Of a DNA stretch of 64,000 nucleotides, positions 26,393 through 35,257 are shown piece after piece (position 1 is the stretch's first letter; every line of letters begins with the position of its first letter). The notes beneath the pieces were generated by a model. That model was not told where the DNA came from and made no database searches. It worked only from the letters and a program-made list of their open reading frames with translations. The translations under genes were made by a program, and so were the position numbers. Source of the stretch: Streptomyces sp. LUP47B (GTDB lineage: Bacteria; Actinomycetota; Actinomycetes; Streptomycetales; Streptomycetaceae); contig NZ_MJAH01000007.1 in the NCBI RefSeq assembly GCF_001746295.1, positions 1 to 64,000 on the forward strand, read 5' to 3'.

Positions 26393-29300
26393 GTGTTGAG
26401 ACCACCGATACGCACCGGCCACAGACGCGCCGTTCCAGCCGGCAGACTGGCCCTGTTCGCCGCCGTTCTCAGTTTGATGGCGGCCCTCCCGGCCGTCGCC
26501 GACGACTCTGCGACCGCTCCGTCCGACCCGCTGCTGGCGGCCCGGGCCGAGGCCCTTTCCACCGGAAAGACCGTCCCGGTCGACGCGGTGACCACTGAGG
26601 TCTCCACCATCGAAGCCCTGCCGGACGGCACCTTCACCAACACCACCAGCGCACTGCCCACCCGGGTATTCAAGGACGGCATCTGGACCCCGGTGGACGC
26701 CACCCTGGTCGCCGACGGCCACGGCGGATACACACCCAGGGCCACACCGAACCTCGTCACCCTCTCGGGCGGTGGCACCGGTCCGCTCGTCACGCTGACC
26801 CACGCCGACGGGCCCAGCATGGCCTTGACCCTGCCTTTCCGCCTGCCCACGCCGAGGGTCAGCGACGACACCGCCCTGTACCCCTCGGTACTGCCCGGCG
26901 TCGACCTGTCGGTGTCCGTCACCGACCAGGGCGGTTTCAGCGATGTCCTGGTCGTCCATGACGCGGACGCCGCCGCCAACCCCCAGCTGCAGCAGCTCAA
27001 GCTGGCCGTCGACACCCACGATCTCACGCTGGCCACCACCGACTCCGACAGCATGAAGGCGACGTCCACCGAGGGCGACCTCGCCTACACCAGCCCGCAG
27101 CCGCTGATGTGGGACTCCTCCTCCACCCCCGTCAAACTCGGCGGACCGGCGGCCGGCGTGACATCCTCGGTGGACGGTCCCGGTCCTGAGGCCGACACGG
27201 AGCCGGTCGCCATGACCGCCACCAGCAACGCCATGACACTGACCCCTGACGCGGGCATGCTCGCCGACCCGGACACCACCTATCCGGTGTACATCGACCC
27301 CTACACCAACCCGGTCTCCTCCACGGCCGGCCACTACACCGAGGTCTACTCCAGCTCCGCCTGCGACAACTCGCCGCAGTACGACAAGGCGCAGACCAAC
27401 GGCCAGGGGGCGGGTTACCAGCGCTGGGGCGGCGCCTGCGGAGTCGGTGTGGAGCGCTCCTACTGGGGGATCAACACCGGCGGTCTGCACCCGTCGTTCG
27501 TGGTCTACGACGCCTACGTGAAGATCTCCACCACGTTCGCGGCAAGCTACGACTGCAGTCACAACCAGCCGCTCACGCTGCACACCACGAACGCGATCAG
27601 CTCAAGCACCGACTGGCTGTCCCGGCCCGGCGTCCACGACTCCGCCTTTCCGCCGGTGACCGACACCGTGCCCAGCGGCGCCAACTCGGGCAGCTCCTGC
27701 AGCAACAGCACCGCCACCTTCCACGTGAAGGCCCAGGCTCAGAAGATCGCCGATCAGGACGGCGACGGCTACGACGCGGACGGCACCTTCGGCGACGGCG
27801 CCAACACCTGGACCATTGGCCTGTACGGCAACGAGTCGGAGTCCTCCTCCAACGACGACTACCTGCGCATGTCGACCACGCTGACCCTCACCACCAAGTT
27901 CGACATCCCGCCGGGAGTGCCGACCAGTCTGCACACCACGCCGGCCGCCACGGGCGCTTCGGCTGCCTGCACCACCAGCGGCGTGGGCTGGATCGGCGCC
28001 ACCACCTACTCGGACGCCGGCAGCGACATCACCCTGCACTCCACCGTCACGAGCCAGATATCCGGCGAGAAGGTCAGGGCGCACTACTACGTCTGGGACC
28101 GCACGGTCGACCCCGACGGCGACGGCAACGGCGCCTCCGTCTCGACCCCGGACAGCGGCTGGCTGGCCTCCGGCACCGACGCGGCCATGAAGATCGGCGC
28201 CACGCTGAAGGACGGGCATCAGTACGGCTGGGACGTCTACGCCGAGGACGACTCGCCGGACCAGAACCTAACCTCGGGCAAGTCCGACCACTGCTGGTTC
28301 TCCACCGACTTCACCGCGCCGCTCACCCCGGACATCACGGACAACGCCGCATTCCCGCCGGTGGGAGCCGCACGTCAGGGCGCCGCCGTCTACGCAGGCC
28401 CCGGCAGGACCACCGACTTCACCGTGGTCGGCGCCGACGCCCCCGCCGGCGACACCACTTGCGACCCCGGCGCGTGCAGGTCAAGCGGCATGAAGTCATT
28501 CCTGTGGCAGCTCGACTCTCCGCCCACCGATGCTGACGGCCAGACCACCGCGGTCACCGGCACCGACAGCCAGGGCCGCTCCACCGCCACCATCCCCGTC
28601 CCGATCCGCGACTGGGGCGTGCACACCCTGTACGTAGCCGGCGTGGACAGGGCCGGCAACATCTCCACCAGCCCCGCCGGCTACACCTTCACCGTGCCGT
28701 GGGACCCCGCGACCACGATCAAGCCGGGTGACATCAGTGGCGACGGGGTACCCGACCTGCTCGCCACCACCAAGACCGGCGACCTCGACCTCGTCCCCGG
28801 CGACCGGGATCCCGCCCAGGCCGTGGCCCCGGTCACCAGCGACCCGGTGACCGGCACCGCGCCGGACGTCACCGGCCCTGTCACCGTCTCCGCCCCGGCC
28901 GATTCCCCCGACGGCACCGGCTGGAACAACTACCTGATCGCCCACCGCGGCAACCTGCACGGCGCGAACGGCGACGACCTCTGGGCCTACAACAGGACCA
29001 GCAAGAACCTCTACATCGTCAAGAACGACTTGGACCCCGTCGACGACGGGACGTTCCCCAGAACGTCCTGGTCCGCCCTCGGCGGCTTCGTCGGCAAACG
29101 GTTCGACCGCGTCGTCAAGGACGCCTGCGCACTGTCCGACGTCGTCACGGACGACACCCGCTGCCGCACCACCGACTACAACAGCTCGAGCTGGAACATC
29201 AGCCAACTCATCACCCCGGGCAATGTCTTCGGCAACACCGACGACTACCCTGCCGTCGTCACCGTCGAGAACAAGGAACTCTGGATCTACCAGTCCGACG

Positions 29301-30388
29301 GCGGATACCACCTGAAGAACCCGATCCTGCTCGGCGACGGCGACTGGACCACCCAGACCCTCATCGCGGCGGGCACGTTCAAGGACAAGCCTGTCCTGTG
29401 GTCCCGTGACAACGCCACCGGCCAGCTGTACAGCTACCCGGTCACCGTCGACCCGACCACCCTGGTTCCAGCTCTGCTGCACCCAGGCGTGCACACCAGC
29501 CTCGGGCTCACCCTGTCGCCGTCCCTCTACCCCGTGGTCGCCTCCCCCGGCGACGTCAACAGCCCCGTCCAGACCGGCGACACCAACCCCGGCGCCCCGG
29601 ACGGCAACCCCGACCTCTACGCCGTAGGCCCCTTCGGCCAGCTCGTCGAGTACAACTACCGCCAGAACCCGGTCCTGACCTCGCCACCCACCTACGGCTT
29701 CGCCTCACCGGTCTCACTGGGTTCGGTCACGGATACCGCCACCCACTGGTGGAAGCTCGCCGAAGGCAGCGGTACCACCACCGCCGACGGCACCGGCACA
29801 CTCAACGCCACCCTGTCCGGCGGCTACTCCTGGACCAGCGACACCGGTCGCGGCAACGCGGTGACCTTCAACGGCACCACCGGCTACGGCAGTACGACGG
29901 GCCCGGCGGTGGACACCTCCAAGAGCTTCACCGTCTCCGCCTGGGTCAAGCTCAACTCCCTGGCCGCCAACAGCACCTTCCTCTCCCAGAACGGCACCGC
30001 CAACAACGGCTTCCAGCTGTACTACTCCTCCGGCGGCCAGGCCTGGGCGTTCGGCCGGCACAGCACCGACGCCGACGGAGCCGTCTGGCGGGCGACCTAC
30101 GGCGGCAAGCCGGTGGTCGGCCGCTGGACTCACCTCGTCGGCATCTACGACGCCTCGGCCAAGGAGATCCGCCTGTACGTCGATGGAAAGCTCGTGGGCA
30201 CCAGGGACTGGACCTACAGCCCCTGGAACGCGACCGGCCCCGTGCAGTTCGGCCGGAAGCTGTCCTCGGGCACCTACGGCGAATTCACCAACGGCGCGAT
30301 CAGCAACGTTCGTGTCTATCCCACCGCCCTGCCCCCGGCCGACGCCTCGGTCGGCGGTGATCTGCCCAAGGTCGCTCAACTCGACTGA
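26393..30388 (+). CDS. Large secreted LamG-domain protein, partner-type neighbour of the RHS toxin
   Basis: A 1,331-residue secreted protein. The GTG at 26393 is chosen because GAAGGA lies 10 bases upstream and it gives a proper signal peptide (LALFAAVLSLMAALPAVA, cleavage near residue 37). Residues about 300-500 resemble DNRLRE-type adhesive modules (YPVYIDPYTNPVSS ... SYWGINTGG). An FG-GAP/VCBS-like stretch begins at about residue 777 (KPGDISGDGVPDLLATTKTG). The C-terminus (about 1116-1316) is a LamG/concanavalin-like domain (SKSFTVSAWVKLNSLAANST, RWTHLVGIYD, IRLYVDGKLVGTRDW). Streptomyces RHS toxin loci often carry such a large LamG neighbour, so a role in surface attachment or toxin presentation is likely but unproven. 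A strong hairpin follows the stop. Confidence 0.85.
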   Translation: MLRPPIRTGHRRAVPAGRLALFAAVLSLMAALPAVADDSATAPSDPLLAARAEALSTGKTVPVDAVTTEVSTIEALPDGTFTNTTSALPTRVFKDGIWTPVDATLVADGHGGYTPRATPNLVTLSGGGTGPLVTLTHADGPSMALTLPFRLPTPRVSDDTALYPSVLPGVDLSVSVTDQGGFSDVLVVHDADAAANPQLQQLKLAVDTHDLTLATTDSDSMKATSTEGDLAYTSPQPLMWDSSSTPVKLGGPAAGVTSSVDGPGPEADTEPVAMTATSNAMTLTPDAGMLADPDTTYPVYIDPYTNPVSSTAGHYTEVYSSSACDNSPQYDKAQTNGQGAGYQRWGGACGVGVERSYWGINTGGLHPSFVVYDAYVKISTTFAASYDCSHNQPLTLHTTNAISSSTDWLSRPGVHDSAFPPVTDTVPSGANSGSSCSNSTATFHVKAQAQKIADQDGDGYDADGTFGDGANTWTIGLYGNESESSSNDDYLRMSTTLTLTTKFDIPPGVPTSLHTTPAATGASAACTTSGVGWIGATTYSDAGSDITLHSTVTSQISGEKVRAHYYVWDRTVDPDGDGNGASVSTPDSGWLASGTDAAMKIGATLKDGHQYGWDVYAEDDSPDQNLTSGKSDHCWFSTDFTAPLTPDITDNAAFPPVGAARQGAAVYAGPGRTTDFTVVGADAPAGDTTCDPGACRSSGMKSFLWQLDSPPTDADGQTTAVTGTDSQGRSTATIPVPIRDWGVHTLYVAGVDRAGNISTSPAGYTFTVPWDPATTIKPGDISGDGVPDLLATTKTGDLDLVPGDRDPAQAVAPVTSDPVTGTAPDVTGPVTVSAPADSPDGTGWNNYLIAHRGNLHGANGDDLWAYNRTSKNLYIVKNDLDPVDDGTFPRTSWSALGGFVGKRFDRVVKDACALSDVVTDDTRCRTTDYNSSSWNISQLITPGNVFGNTDDYPAVVTVENKELWIYQSDGGYHLKNPILLGDGDWTTQTLIAAGTFKDKPVLWSRDNATGQLYSYPVTVDPTTLVPALLHPGVHTSLGLTLSPSLYPVVASPGDVNSPVQTGDTNPGAPDGNPDLYAVGPFGQLVEYNYRQNPVLTSPPTYGFASPVSLGSVTDTATHWWKLAEGSGTTTADGTGTLNATLSGGYSWTSDTGRGNAVTFNGTTGYGSTTGPAVDTSKSFTVSAWVKLNSLAANSTFLSQNGTANNGFQLYYSSGGQAWAFGRHSTDADGAVWRATYGGKPVVGRWTHLVGIYDASAKEIRLYVDGKLVGTRDWTYSPWNATGPVQFGRKLSSGTYGEFTNGAISNVRVYPTALPPADASVGGDLPKVAQLD

Positions 30389-30408
30389 CGACCGCCCTCC
30401 CCCACGTG

Positions 30409-30435
30409 CCCGCACCTGGAGTCTCCGGGTGCGGG
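30409..30435 (+). terminator. Terminator hairpin after the LamG gene
   Basis: CCCGCACC-T-GGAG-T-CTCC-G-GGTGCGGG is a nearly perfect palindrome starting 20 bases after the stop codon. It has an outer 8-bp stem, one mismatch and an inner 4-bp stem. No T-tract follows. It is a strong candidate for intrinsic termination. Confidence 0.65.
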
Positions 30436-30490
30436 GCTGGAATCGCTCCGGATCCCGGGGTTGGGTGGAACCGAGTTGCTCGGTTTCAGG

Positions 30491-30810
30491 CTACTGGCGG
30501 CGGAGTGTGGACTTCGTACTCAGTCTGCGGTTGAACAGTTCGACCCGGCCCCGGGCCCAGAAGTACTCCATCACCGCGTTGTCCACGCAGTCCCCGATAG
30601 AGCCCATCCAAGGGAGCAGCTGGGCCGCCCTGGCGCGCCGGATGAAGCGGCCGATCTGGGGGTCGTAGTAGCGGGGGCGCATCTTGTACAAGCCGGTGCG
30701 CCGAGGTAGGCGCCGCTGCAGCGGAACGGCTCGGGACTGCCTCGGTATTGGTCCCTCGAGGCAGACCCGTCGAGCCGTAGCCGCACGGGAACGTGCGGGC
30801 GGGTCTGCTG
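30491..30810 (-). pseudogene. RHS core fragment fused to an IS3 transposase fragment
   Basis: On the minus strand, an RHS core remnant (SRDQYRGSPEPFRCSGAYLG in one frame, then LYKMRPRYYDPQIGRFIRR in the next) is joined to WMGSIGDCVDNAVMEYFWAR and GRVELFNRR, the C-terminal part of an IS3-family transposase. The join lies where an RHS protein would normally continue with DPS. Both parts are truncated. It shows that a second RHS gene once existed beside the present toxin locus. Confidence 0.65.
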
Positions 30811-30959
30811 GAGGCCAAGCAGGCGGTCAACCGGCTCCAGGGCTGACCCACGACCACGACGAATCCCCCCGGGGTGCCCGGCTGCAAGAACGCCGGCACT
30901 CCGGCCCTCAGTTCCTTCGTGGCCAGGGTGGCTCCCCCCCCGGCACTCATTCACCCGCG

Positions 30960-31501
30960 ATGAGCGCCAACGACCCCTTCGCCCGCCTACCGGAGGCAGC
31001 GACCTTCACCGTCACCAGTACCACCGTCGCCGATGGCGCCGCCCGGGCCACCGAGCAGTTCTCCGGCGCCTTCGGCGTGACAGGCGGCAAGGACGTCTCC
31101 CCGCAGCTGTCCTGGAGCGGCGCCCCGAGGGCACCCAGAGCTACGCCGTGACGGTGTACGACCCCGACGCCCCCACCGGCTCCGGCTTCTGGCACGGGGC
31201 CGTGGCCGAGATCCCGGCCGGCGTCACCGAGCTGCCCGAGGGTGCGGGTGACGACACCGGCTCGGGTCTGCCCGGGGGCGCCTTCCAACTGCCCAACGAC
31301 GCCCGCGCCGCCCGCTTCATCGGAGCCGACCCACCCGCCGGACATGGCGTGCACCGCTTCTTCACAGTGGTCCACGCCCTCGACGTCGAGTCCATCGGCG
31401 TCACCGCAGAGGCCACCCCGGCCTACCTCGGCTTCAACATCGCCAGCCATATCCACGGCCGCGCGGTCCTCACGGTCAGCGCTGAGATCCCAGCGGCCTG
31501 A
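30960..31501 (+). pseudogene. YbhB/YbcL-type PEBP (Raf-kinase-inhibitor-like) protein, frameshifted
   Basis: The first frame starts at ATG 30960 with SANDPFARLPEAATFTVTST, then GGKDVSPQLSWSGAP, the PEBP ligand-pocket start. One base appears to be missing near 31124-31127. The next frame continues with VTVYDPDAPTGSGFWHGAVA, GVHRFFTVVHALDVE and the C-terminal SHIHGRAVLTVSAEIPAA. Read across, the product is about 180 residues, normal for this family of small phosphatidylethanolamine-binding-like proteins. It is either a recent pseudogene or a sequencing error. Confidence 0.75.
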
Positions 31502-31509
31502 AGAACGGC

Positions 31510-31562
31510 CGTGCTGAGCGGTCTCATCTCGACCTCGGTCGTCATCGAGACCGCTCAGCACG
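31510..31562. terminator. Strong 16-bp hairpin downstream of the PEBP gene
   Basis: CGTGCTGAGCGGTCTC (31510-31525) pairs perfectly with GAGACCGCTCAGCACG (31547-31562) across a 21-base loop, starting 9 bases after the PEBP stop. It lies between a plus-strand gene and minus-strand remnants that converge on it, so it may work in both directions. Confidence 0.7.
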
Positions 31563-31569
31563 CGCATCC

Positions 31570-31736
31570 GTCGTGCTCCGCAGGTCGTGCCAGGCCCGGA
31601 AGTTGAGAGTGCCCACCTGGTGGTCGCTACCGAAGAGTCCCCAGCTGGATCCGGGCGGCGCGTGGGTCCTCGCGCGCAGCGGCGCGTAGTCCGGCAGCTC
31701 GGAGGGGAGCCGTTCGGCGAGGGCACGAGGAATCAT
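31570..31736 (-). pseudogene. Cyclase-family (kynurenine-formamidase-like) N-terminal fragment
   Basis: From ATG 31736 the frame reads IPRALAERLPSELPDYAPLR, then PPGSSWGLFGSDHQVGTLNF, the typical N-terminus of the metal-dependent cyclase family (a WG...D..GTLN motif). It then breaks into unrelated sequence next to the terminator hairpin. The metal-binding HxGTHxD motif is absent, so it is inactive. Confidence 0.5.
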
Positions 31737-31744
31737 CGGCGGTC

Positions 31745-32040
31745 CGTTCGTCGCGGGTTCTCTCGGGTGTTCAGCCGTGCCGCTGCGCCGGCTCCACGCG
31801 GTTCGCTGACGGCACGTGCCGTGGTCCGCAGGTGGGGAAGGTGTTCCATAGAGCAGGGGCGGGTGCCGCAGGACAGGGACAGGGCGGCGACGGCACGGCC
31901 TTCGCTGTCGAAGACGGGGGCTGCCGAGGACCGCCGTCCGAGCTCCAGTTCCTGGTCGACGGCGTCCCAGCCGCGCCCGGCGCACCGCAACCAGTCGCGC
32001 GCAGCGCCTGCGGATCGGTCAACGTCCATTCCGTGAGGGT
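31745..32040 (-). pseudogene. IclR-family regulator C-terminal fragment
   Basis: The frame contains GWDAVDQELELGRRSSAAPV then FDSEGRAVAALSLSCGT, the diagnostic end of the IclR effector-binding domain (close to the PcaR/PobR type, which control aromatic catabolism), and terminates normally. The DNA-binding N-terminus is missing upstream. It lies directly behind the cyclase fragment, so the two may be scraps of one catabolic locus. Confidence 0.55.
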
Positions 32041-32301
32041 GAATCACCGGCCGACAGCCAGCCGCGCACGCACGCCGTGCTCCCAGGCCGCCGCTCGCAC
32101 GGCCAGCTTTACGGGGTGGCAGCTCGAAACTCAGCCCGTCCGTGCTCAGATGCCCTACGGCGCGACGGTCGCACGTAACGGCCCGATCAACGCCCGCAGT
32201 TCGTCTGCGACGATCCACGACCGCCGCTCTCCCTTCCCCGCGACCAGACCGACAAGCAACGCGACCGACAGTCACAAGATCGCCAACTTCTGCGAGGACC
32301 T

Positions 32302-32907
32302 CTACGAGGAGCTCCAGCGAGGGTCGCGGCCGAGGTAACGCAGAAGGACCGCGACGTCGTCGTCGCCCCGCTCGGGGGTCAGGGCGGCGGCGTACGCGCC
32401 GTATGGGCGCAGCGGCTCGACGATCTCCCTGGCAACCTTCAGGAGGGGGCGGGCCAACTCGGGCGTGAGCGGCGACGGCCGGCCCGTCGCCAGGGCGATG
32501 TCCCAGGCGTGGACCGCTGCGTCCAGCCCGCACGCCGCCGAGCCGGACCACGGGGACATCCTGTGCGGCGGCACCGGGGTGGGCACCTCGGCAGCGTCCC
32601 GGTCGACCCCCGCCCACGCCTTCGCCGCGCGTGTCAGGGCATCCTCCAGGAACGCCGCCGGGTCCACGCCCTCCATCTCGCCGGACGGGTCGAAAGGGTT
32701 GAAGTCGGGGCCGGTTTCGCCGGTCAGGGCGGCGGCGTAGCCGATCTGGTCGCCGACGGCGTGCTGGAAGACCTGGGCGACGGTCCAGCGCTCGCAGGGC
32801 GTCGGCAGGTGCCAGCCGCCGGCGGGGACCGCGCCAACCGCCGTGCGTAGTGCTTCGTGGGAGGCGTCCAGAACGCCCCAACCGCTGGCGATCATGCCAT
32901 CGCTCAT
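32302..32907 (-). CDS. TIGR03086-type DinB-fold metal-binding protein
   Basis: A 201-residue protein from ATG 32907 with GGAGG upstream. It shows the mycothiol-dependent maleylpyruvate isomerase/DinB-like layout: VPAGGWHLPTPCERWTVAQV then FQHAVGDQIGYAAAL at the N-terminus, and ACGLDAAVHAWDIALATG in the second half with a conserved histidine. The metal-binding histidines lie in these two helices. Members are thought to be thiol-dependent transferases or isomerases; the substrate is unknown. It stands alone between remnants and the IS607-type element. Confidence 0.8.
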   Translation of the reverse strand: MSDGMIASGWGVLDASHEALRTAVGAVPAGGWHLPTPCERWTVAQVFQHAVGDQIGYAAALTGETGPDFNPFDPSGEMEGVDPAAFLEDALTRAAKAWAGVDRDAAEVPTPVPPHRMSPWSGSAACGLDAAVHAWDIALATGRPSPLTPELARPLLKVAREIVEPLRPYGAYAAALTPERGDDDVAVLLRYLGRDPRWSSS

Positions 32908-33005
32908 CGGAGAGCCTCCATCCGTGGTGCCCTCGCAGTGATGAATGTTTTGGTCATGCGTCCACTGTGGGCCCGTGGCGGCAAGACAGCCAATGCCGAT
33001 GCTCA

Positions 33006-33050
33006 GAGCCTCAATGGCTCTCAGCCTTTCGGGCATTTCTGCCCGGAAGG
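33006..33050 (-). ncRNA. Candidate omega-RNA 3' region beside tnpB
   Basis: Two adjacent hairpins lie 9-54 bases beyond the tnpB stop: CCTTTCGGGCA/TGCCCGGAAGG (33025-33035 and 33040-33050, one mismatch) and GAGCC/GGCTC (33006-33010 and 33016-33020). TnpB guide RNAs of IS200/IS605 and IS607 elements arise from exactly this end of the element, with the scaffold overlapping the 3' end of tnpB. The hairpins may be part of that scaffold or mark the element boundary. Expression is not shown. Confidence 0.35.
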
Positions 33051-33059
33051 TCCGTCACA

Positions 33060-34514
33060 TCACCAAAGCGTGAGGGCTTCGGCTTGAGGACGGTCTCTCG
33101 CTTCCGTCTGCTGCTGGTGCGGCAGGGTTGCGCCACCTGCCCGCCCCGCCTCCGCCGTCCGGCGGGGGCGGGTGGCGCGGGTCTTCTGGTCGGCTCCACG
33201 AGGCTTCGACACCGATTGGGCGTCCTGGTCTCCGGCCACTCCGGTACCAGTTGTTGCGGCTGCCGCGAGCGCGGCGAGGTTGAGTGCGGCGTTGTCGTCC
33301 CGGTCGATAACCAGACCGCAGGCGTCGCACTGGTAGGTCCTCACGTGCAGCGGCAGTTTGGCTTTCACCGCGCCGCACCCGGAACAGGTCTTCGAGGAGG
33401 GGTACCAGCGGTCCGCGACCACGATGCGGGTGCCGTGGCGCCGGCGGGTCTTGTAGGTGAGCTGGCGTCGGATCTCCCCGAACCCGGCATCGGCGATCTG
33501 GCGGGCCAGGCGCCGGTTGCGGAGCATCCCGGCGACGTTGAGATCCTCGACCACGACGGTGCCGTACTCGGCCGCAACGCTCGTGGTGAACTTGTGCAGG
33601 GCATCTTCGCGGAGGTTCGCGACGCGATGATGGACCTTGTTCCGCTGGGCGTTGGCCTTCTCCCACCGCCTCGACGGCTTCTGCCCGGTTCGCCGGTCAG
33701 GGCCTTGGCGGCGGGACACGATCCGGCAGGCGCGACGCAGTTGCCTGCGCGCCCGTTCGTAGTGCCCGGGGTTGGCGACGGCGCGGATCTGGCCCGTGCT
33801 GTCGGCCATGACCGCGAGCATCTTCACGCCGAGGTCGATCCCGACCGCCGCGTCCGGCCGGGCGACCGGGAGAAGGTCCTGCCTCACCTCGGCCTGGAAG
33901 GAGGCGAACCAGCGTCCGCGCGCGTGCCGCACGGTCGCGGACAGGATCCGGGCCGTCCCGGCCTGGACGCAGGCAAGGAGCTTGACGGTGGGCTCGTGCG
34001 TGCGGATCGTGCCCAGTCTCGGCAGCGTCACATGCCGGCCGTCGGTGTCCACACGGATCGTGCCGGTGGTGAACCGGCAGGCAAGGCGCGCCTTCCGCTT
34101 GACCTTGAACCGCGGCACACCCATCCGGGCACCCTTACGCTTGCCGTTCTTCGACTTCGCGTAGTTGTCGAACGCGGCCGACGCGTTTGCCAGCCCGGTG
34201 GAGTACGCCTCTCTGGAGTTCTCCTGCCACCAGGCGGCGAACCTCGGATCGGTGTGCTTGGCGGCGTTGAACGCCTTCCGCAACGCGGGCAGCGACCACG
34301 GCCGCCACTTGGTCAGCCCGGCCTGCGGGACGCCGTAGGACTCCTCCGCGCGGCGCTGCCACCAGGAGGCGCTCACCCAGCCCACAGCCCAGTTGTACGC
34401 GGCACGCGCCGCGCCGCAGTGCGAGCGCAGGGCATGCTCCTGGATGGCGTTGGGGTCCAGTGCGAAGCGGTACGCCTGCACCACGAACCCGGGCTGCGGC
34501 TGGAACTTCTTCAC
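33060..34514 (-). CDS. tnpB: TnpB RNA-guided nuclease of an IS607-type element
   Basis: A 484-residue TnpB from GTG 34514. The GTGA overlap with the end of tnpA suggests translational coupling. The N-terminal domain includes GFVVQAYRFALDPNAIQEHA. The RuvC catalytic residues are present: AVGIDLGVKMLAV (Asp, about residue 225), YGTVVVEDLNVAGML (Glu, about 320) and IDRDDNAALNLA (Asp, about 406). The zinc-finger insert CSGCG ... CDACG lies between the last two. All three catalytic residues and four cysteines are intact, so nuclease activity is plausible. A long basic tail follows. TnpB proteins cut DNA next to a short motif guided by an RNA from the element end and help retain the element. Confidence 0.9.
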   Translation of the reverse strand: MKKFQPQPGFVVQAYRFALDPNAIQEHALRSHCGAARAAYNWAVGWVSASWWQRRAEESYGVPQAGLTKWRPWSLPALRKAFNAAKHTDPRFAAWWQENSREAYSTGLANASAAFDNYAKSKNGKRKGARMGVPRFKVKRKARLACRFTTGTIRVDTDGRHVTLPRLGTIRTHEPTVKLLACVQAGTARILSATVRHARGRWFASFQAEVRQDLLPVARPDAAVGIDLGVKMLAVMADSTGQIRAVANPGHYERARRQLRRACRIVSRRQGPDRRTGQKPSRRWEKANAQRNKVHHRVANLREDALHKFTTSVAAEYGTVVVEDLNVAGMLRNRRLARQIADAGFGEIRRQLTYKTRRRHGTRIVVADRWYPSSKTCSGCGAVKAKLPLHVRTYQCDACGLVIDRDDNAALNLAALAAAATTGTGVAGDQDAQSVSKPRGADQKTRATRPRRTAEAGRAGGATLPHQQQTEARDRPQAEALTLW

Positions 34515-35011
34515 TCGGCGGCCTCGCCGGTCGCCACGGCCACCGCGCGGGCCGCCCGGATCTTCGCCGCACGACGCCCGTACAGCCGCGCACACATCGA
34601 CGAGAGCACCTCGGTGATGTCACCCACCAGGTCATCGGCGGTCTCGGCGGGGTCGAGGACGACCAGACGCCGCCCGGACGCCGACAGGACGGCCTCCAGG
34701 TGCTCGACGCCGTACCGGGCCAGCCGGTCGCGGTGCTCGACCACGATCACCGTGGCCTTCGGATCGGACAGCAGGCGGTACAGCTTGCTGCGCCGGCCAT
34801 TCAGCCCCGAGCCGATTTCGGTCACGACCTGCGCAACCGGCAGGCCCAGACCAGTGGCCCCCTGGACCACACGGGCCACCTGCCGGTCAAGGTCCGGCTT
34901 CCGGTCCGTCGACGAAACCCGGCAGTACACCACGACGCGGCCGGACGTCTCCAAGGCGGGCTCGTCAACGAGCCACGTGCCGGAAGGTGTCTGGCGCACC
35001 GGGACCGGCAT
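34511..35011 (-). CDS. tnpA: IS607-type serine transposase TnpA lacking its HTH domain
   Basis: A 166-residue serine recombinase. The catalytic serine is in VVVYCRVSSTDRKPDLDRQV, with downstream resolvase motifs VVVEHRDRLARYGVEHLEAV. The C-terminal helices (VLSSMCARLYGRRAAKIRAA) are present. Normal IS607 TnpA proteins are about 200 residues with a MerR-like helix-turn-helix in front. Here only a stub of it (VKLSEWAARN, 35025-35054) remains upstream. It is followed by 13 bases containing GAAGGAGG and then the ATG at 35011, so the stub is out of frame. The accidental good ribosome site may still allow a DNA-binding-deficient protein to be made, which would couple translation into tnpB. Confidence 0.8.
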   Translation of the reverse strand: MPVPVRQTPSGTWLVDEPALETSGRVVVYCRVSSTDRKPDLDRQVARVVQGATGLGLPVAQVVTEIGSGLNGRRSKLYRLLSDPKATVIVVEHRDRLARYGVEHLEAVLSASGRRLVVLDPAETADDLVGDITEVLSSMCARLYGRRAAKIRAARAVAVATGEAAE

Positions 35012-35257
35012 ACGGCCCTCCTTCGTTGCGTGCCGCCCACTCGGAAAGCTTCACATGACCAAGATATAGAGAAGCTGAGACTCACTGATGAATTACGCAA
35101 CAGCTGTTAGCCCCCACCACGGCAGGACTGTCCGGACCAGTGGCAGTGAGCCTTGGGACACGTTTTACACAACGCACGCAACTGCGGCCCACGCTCTCTC
35201 TGTCTGACAGGGAGATGGGCCCGTCAGGGCCGAAGAGCGAGCAGACCGGGGCAGTTC

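Noticed and set aside
31733..32881. A 382-codon minus-strand frame as one intact IclR-type gene
   Set aside because: Only its last 95 codons match IclR; the rest is a shadow frame of the DinB-like gene. The match was kept only as a fragment.
35196..35214. Imperfect hairpin in the L,D-transpeptidase leader as a riboswitch
   Set aside because: It is a single short stem with a one-base loop; nothing matches a known riboswitch architecture.
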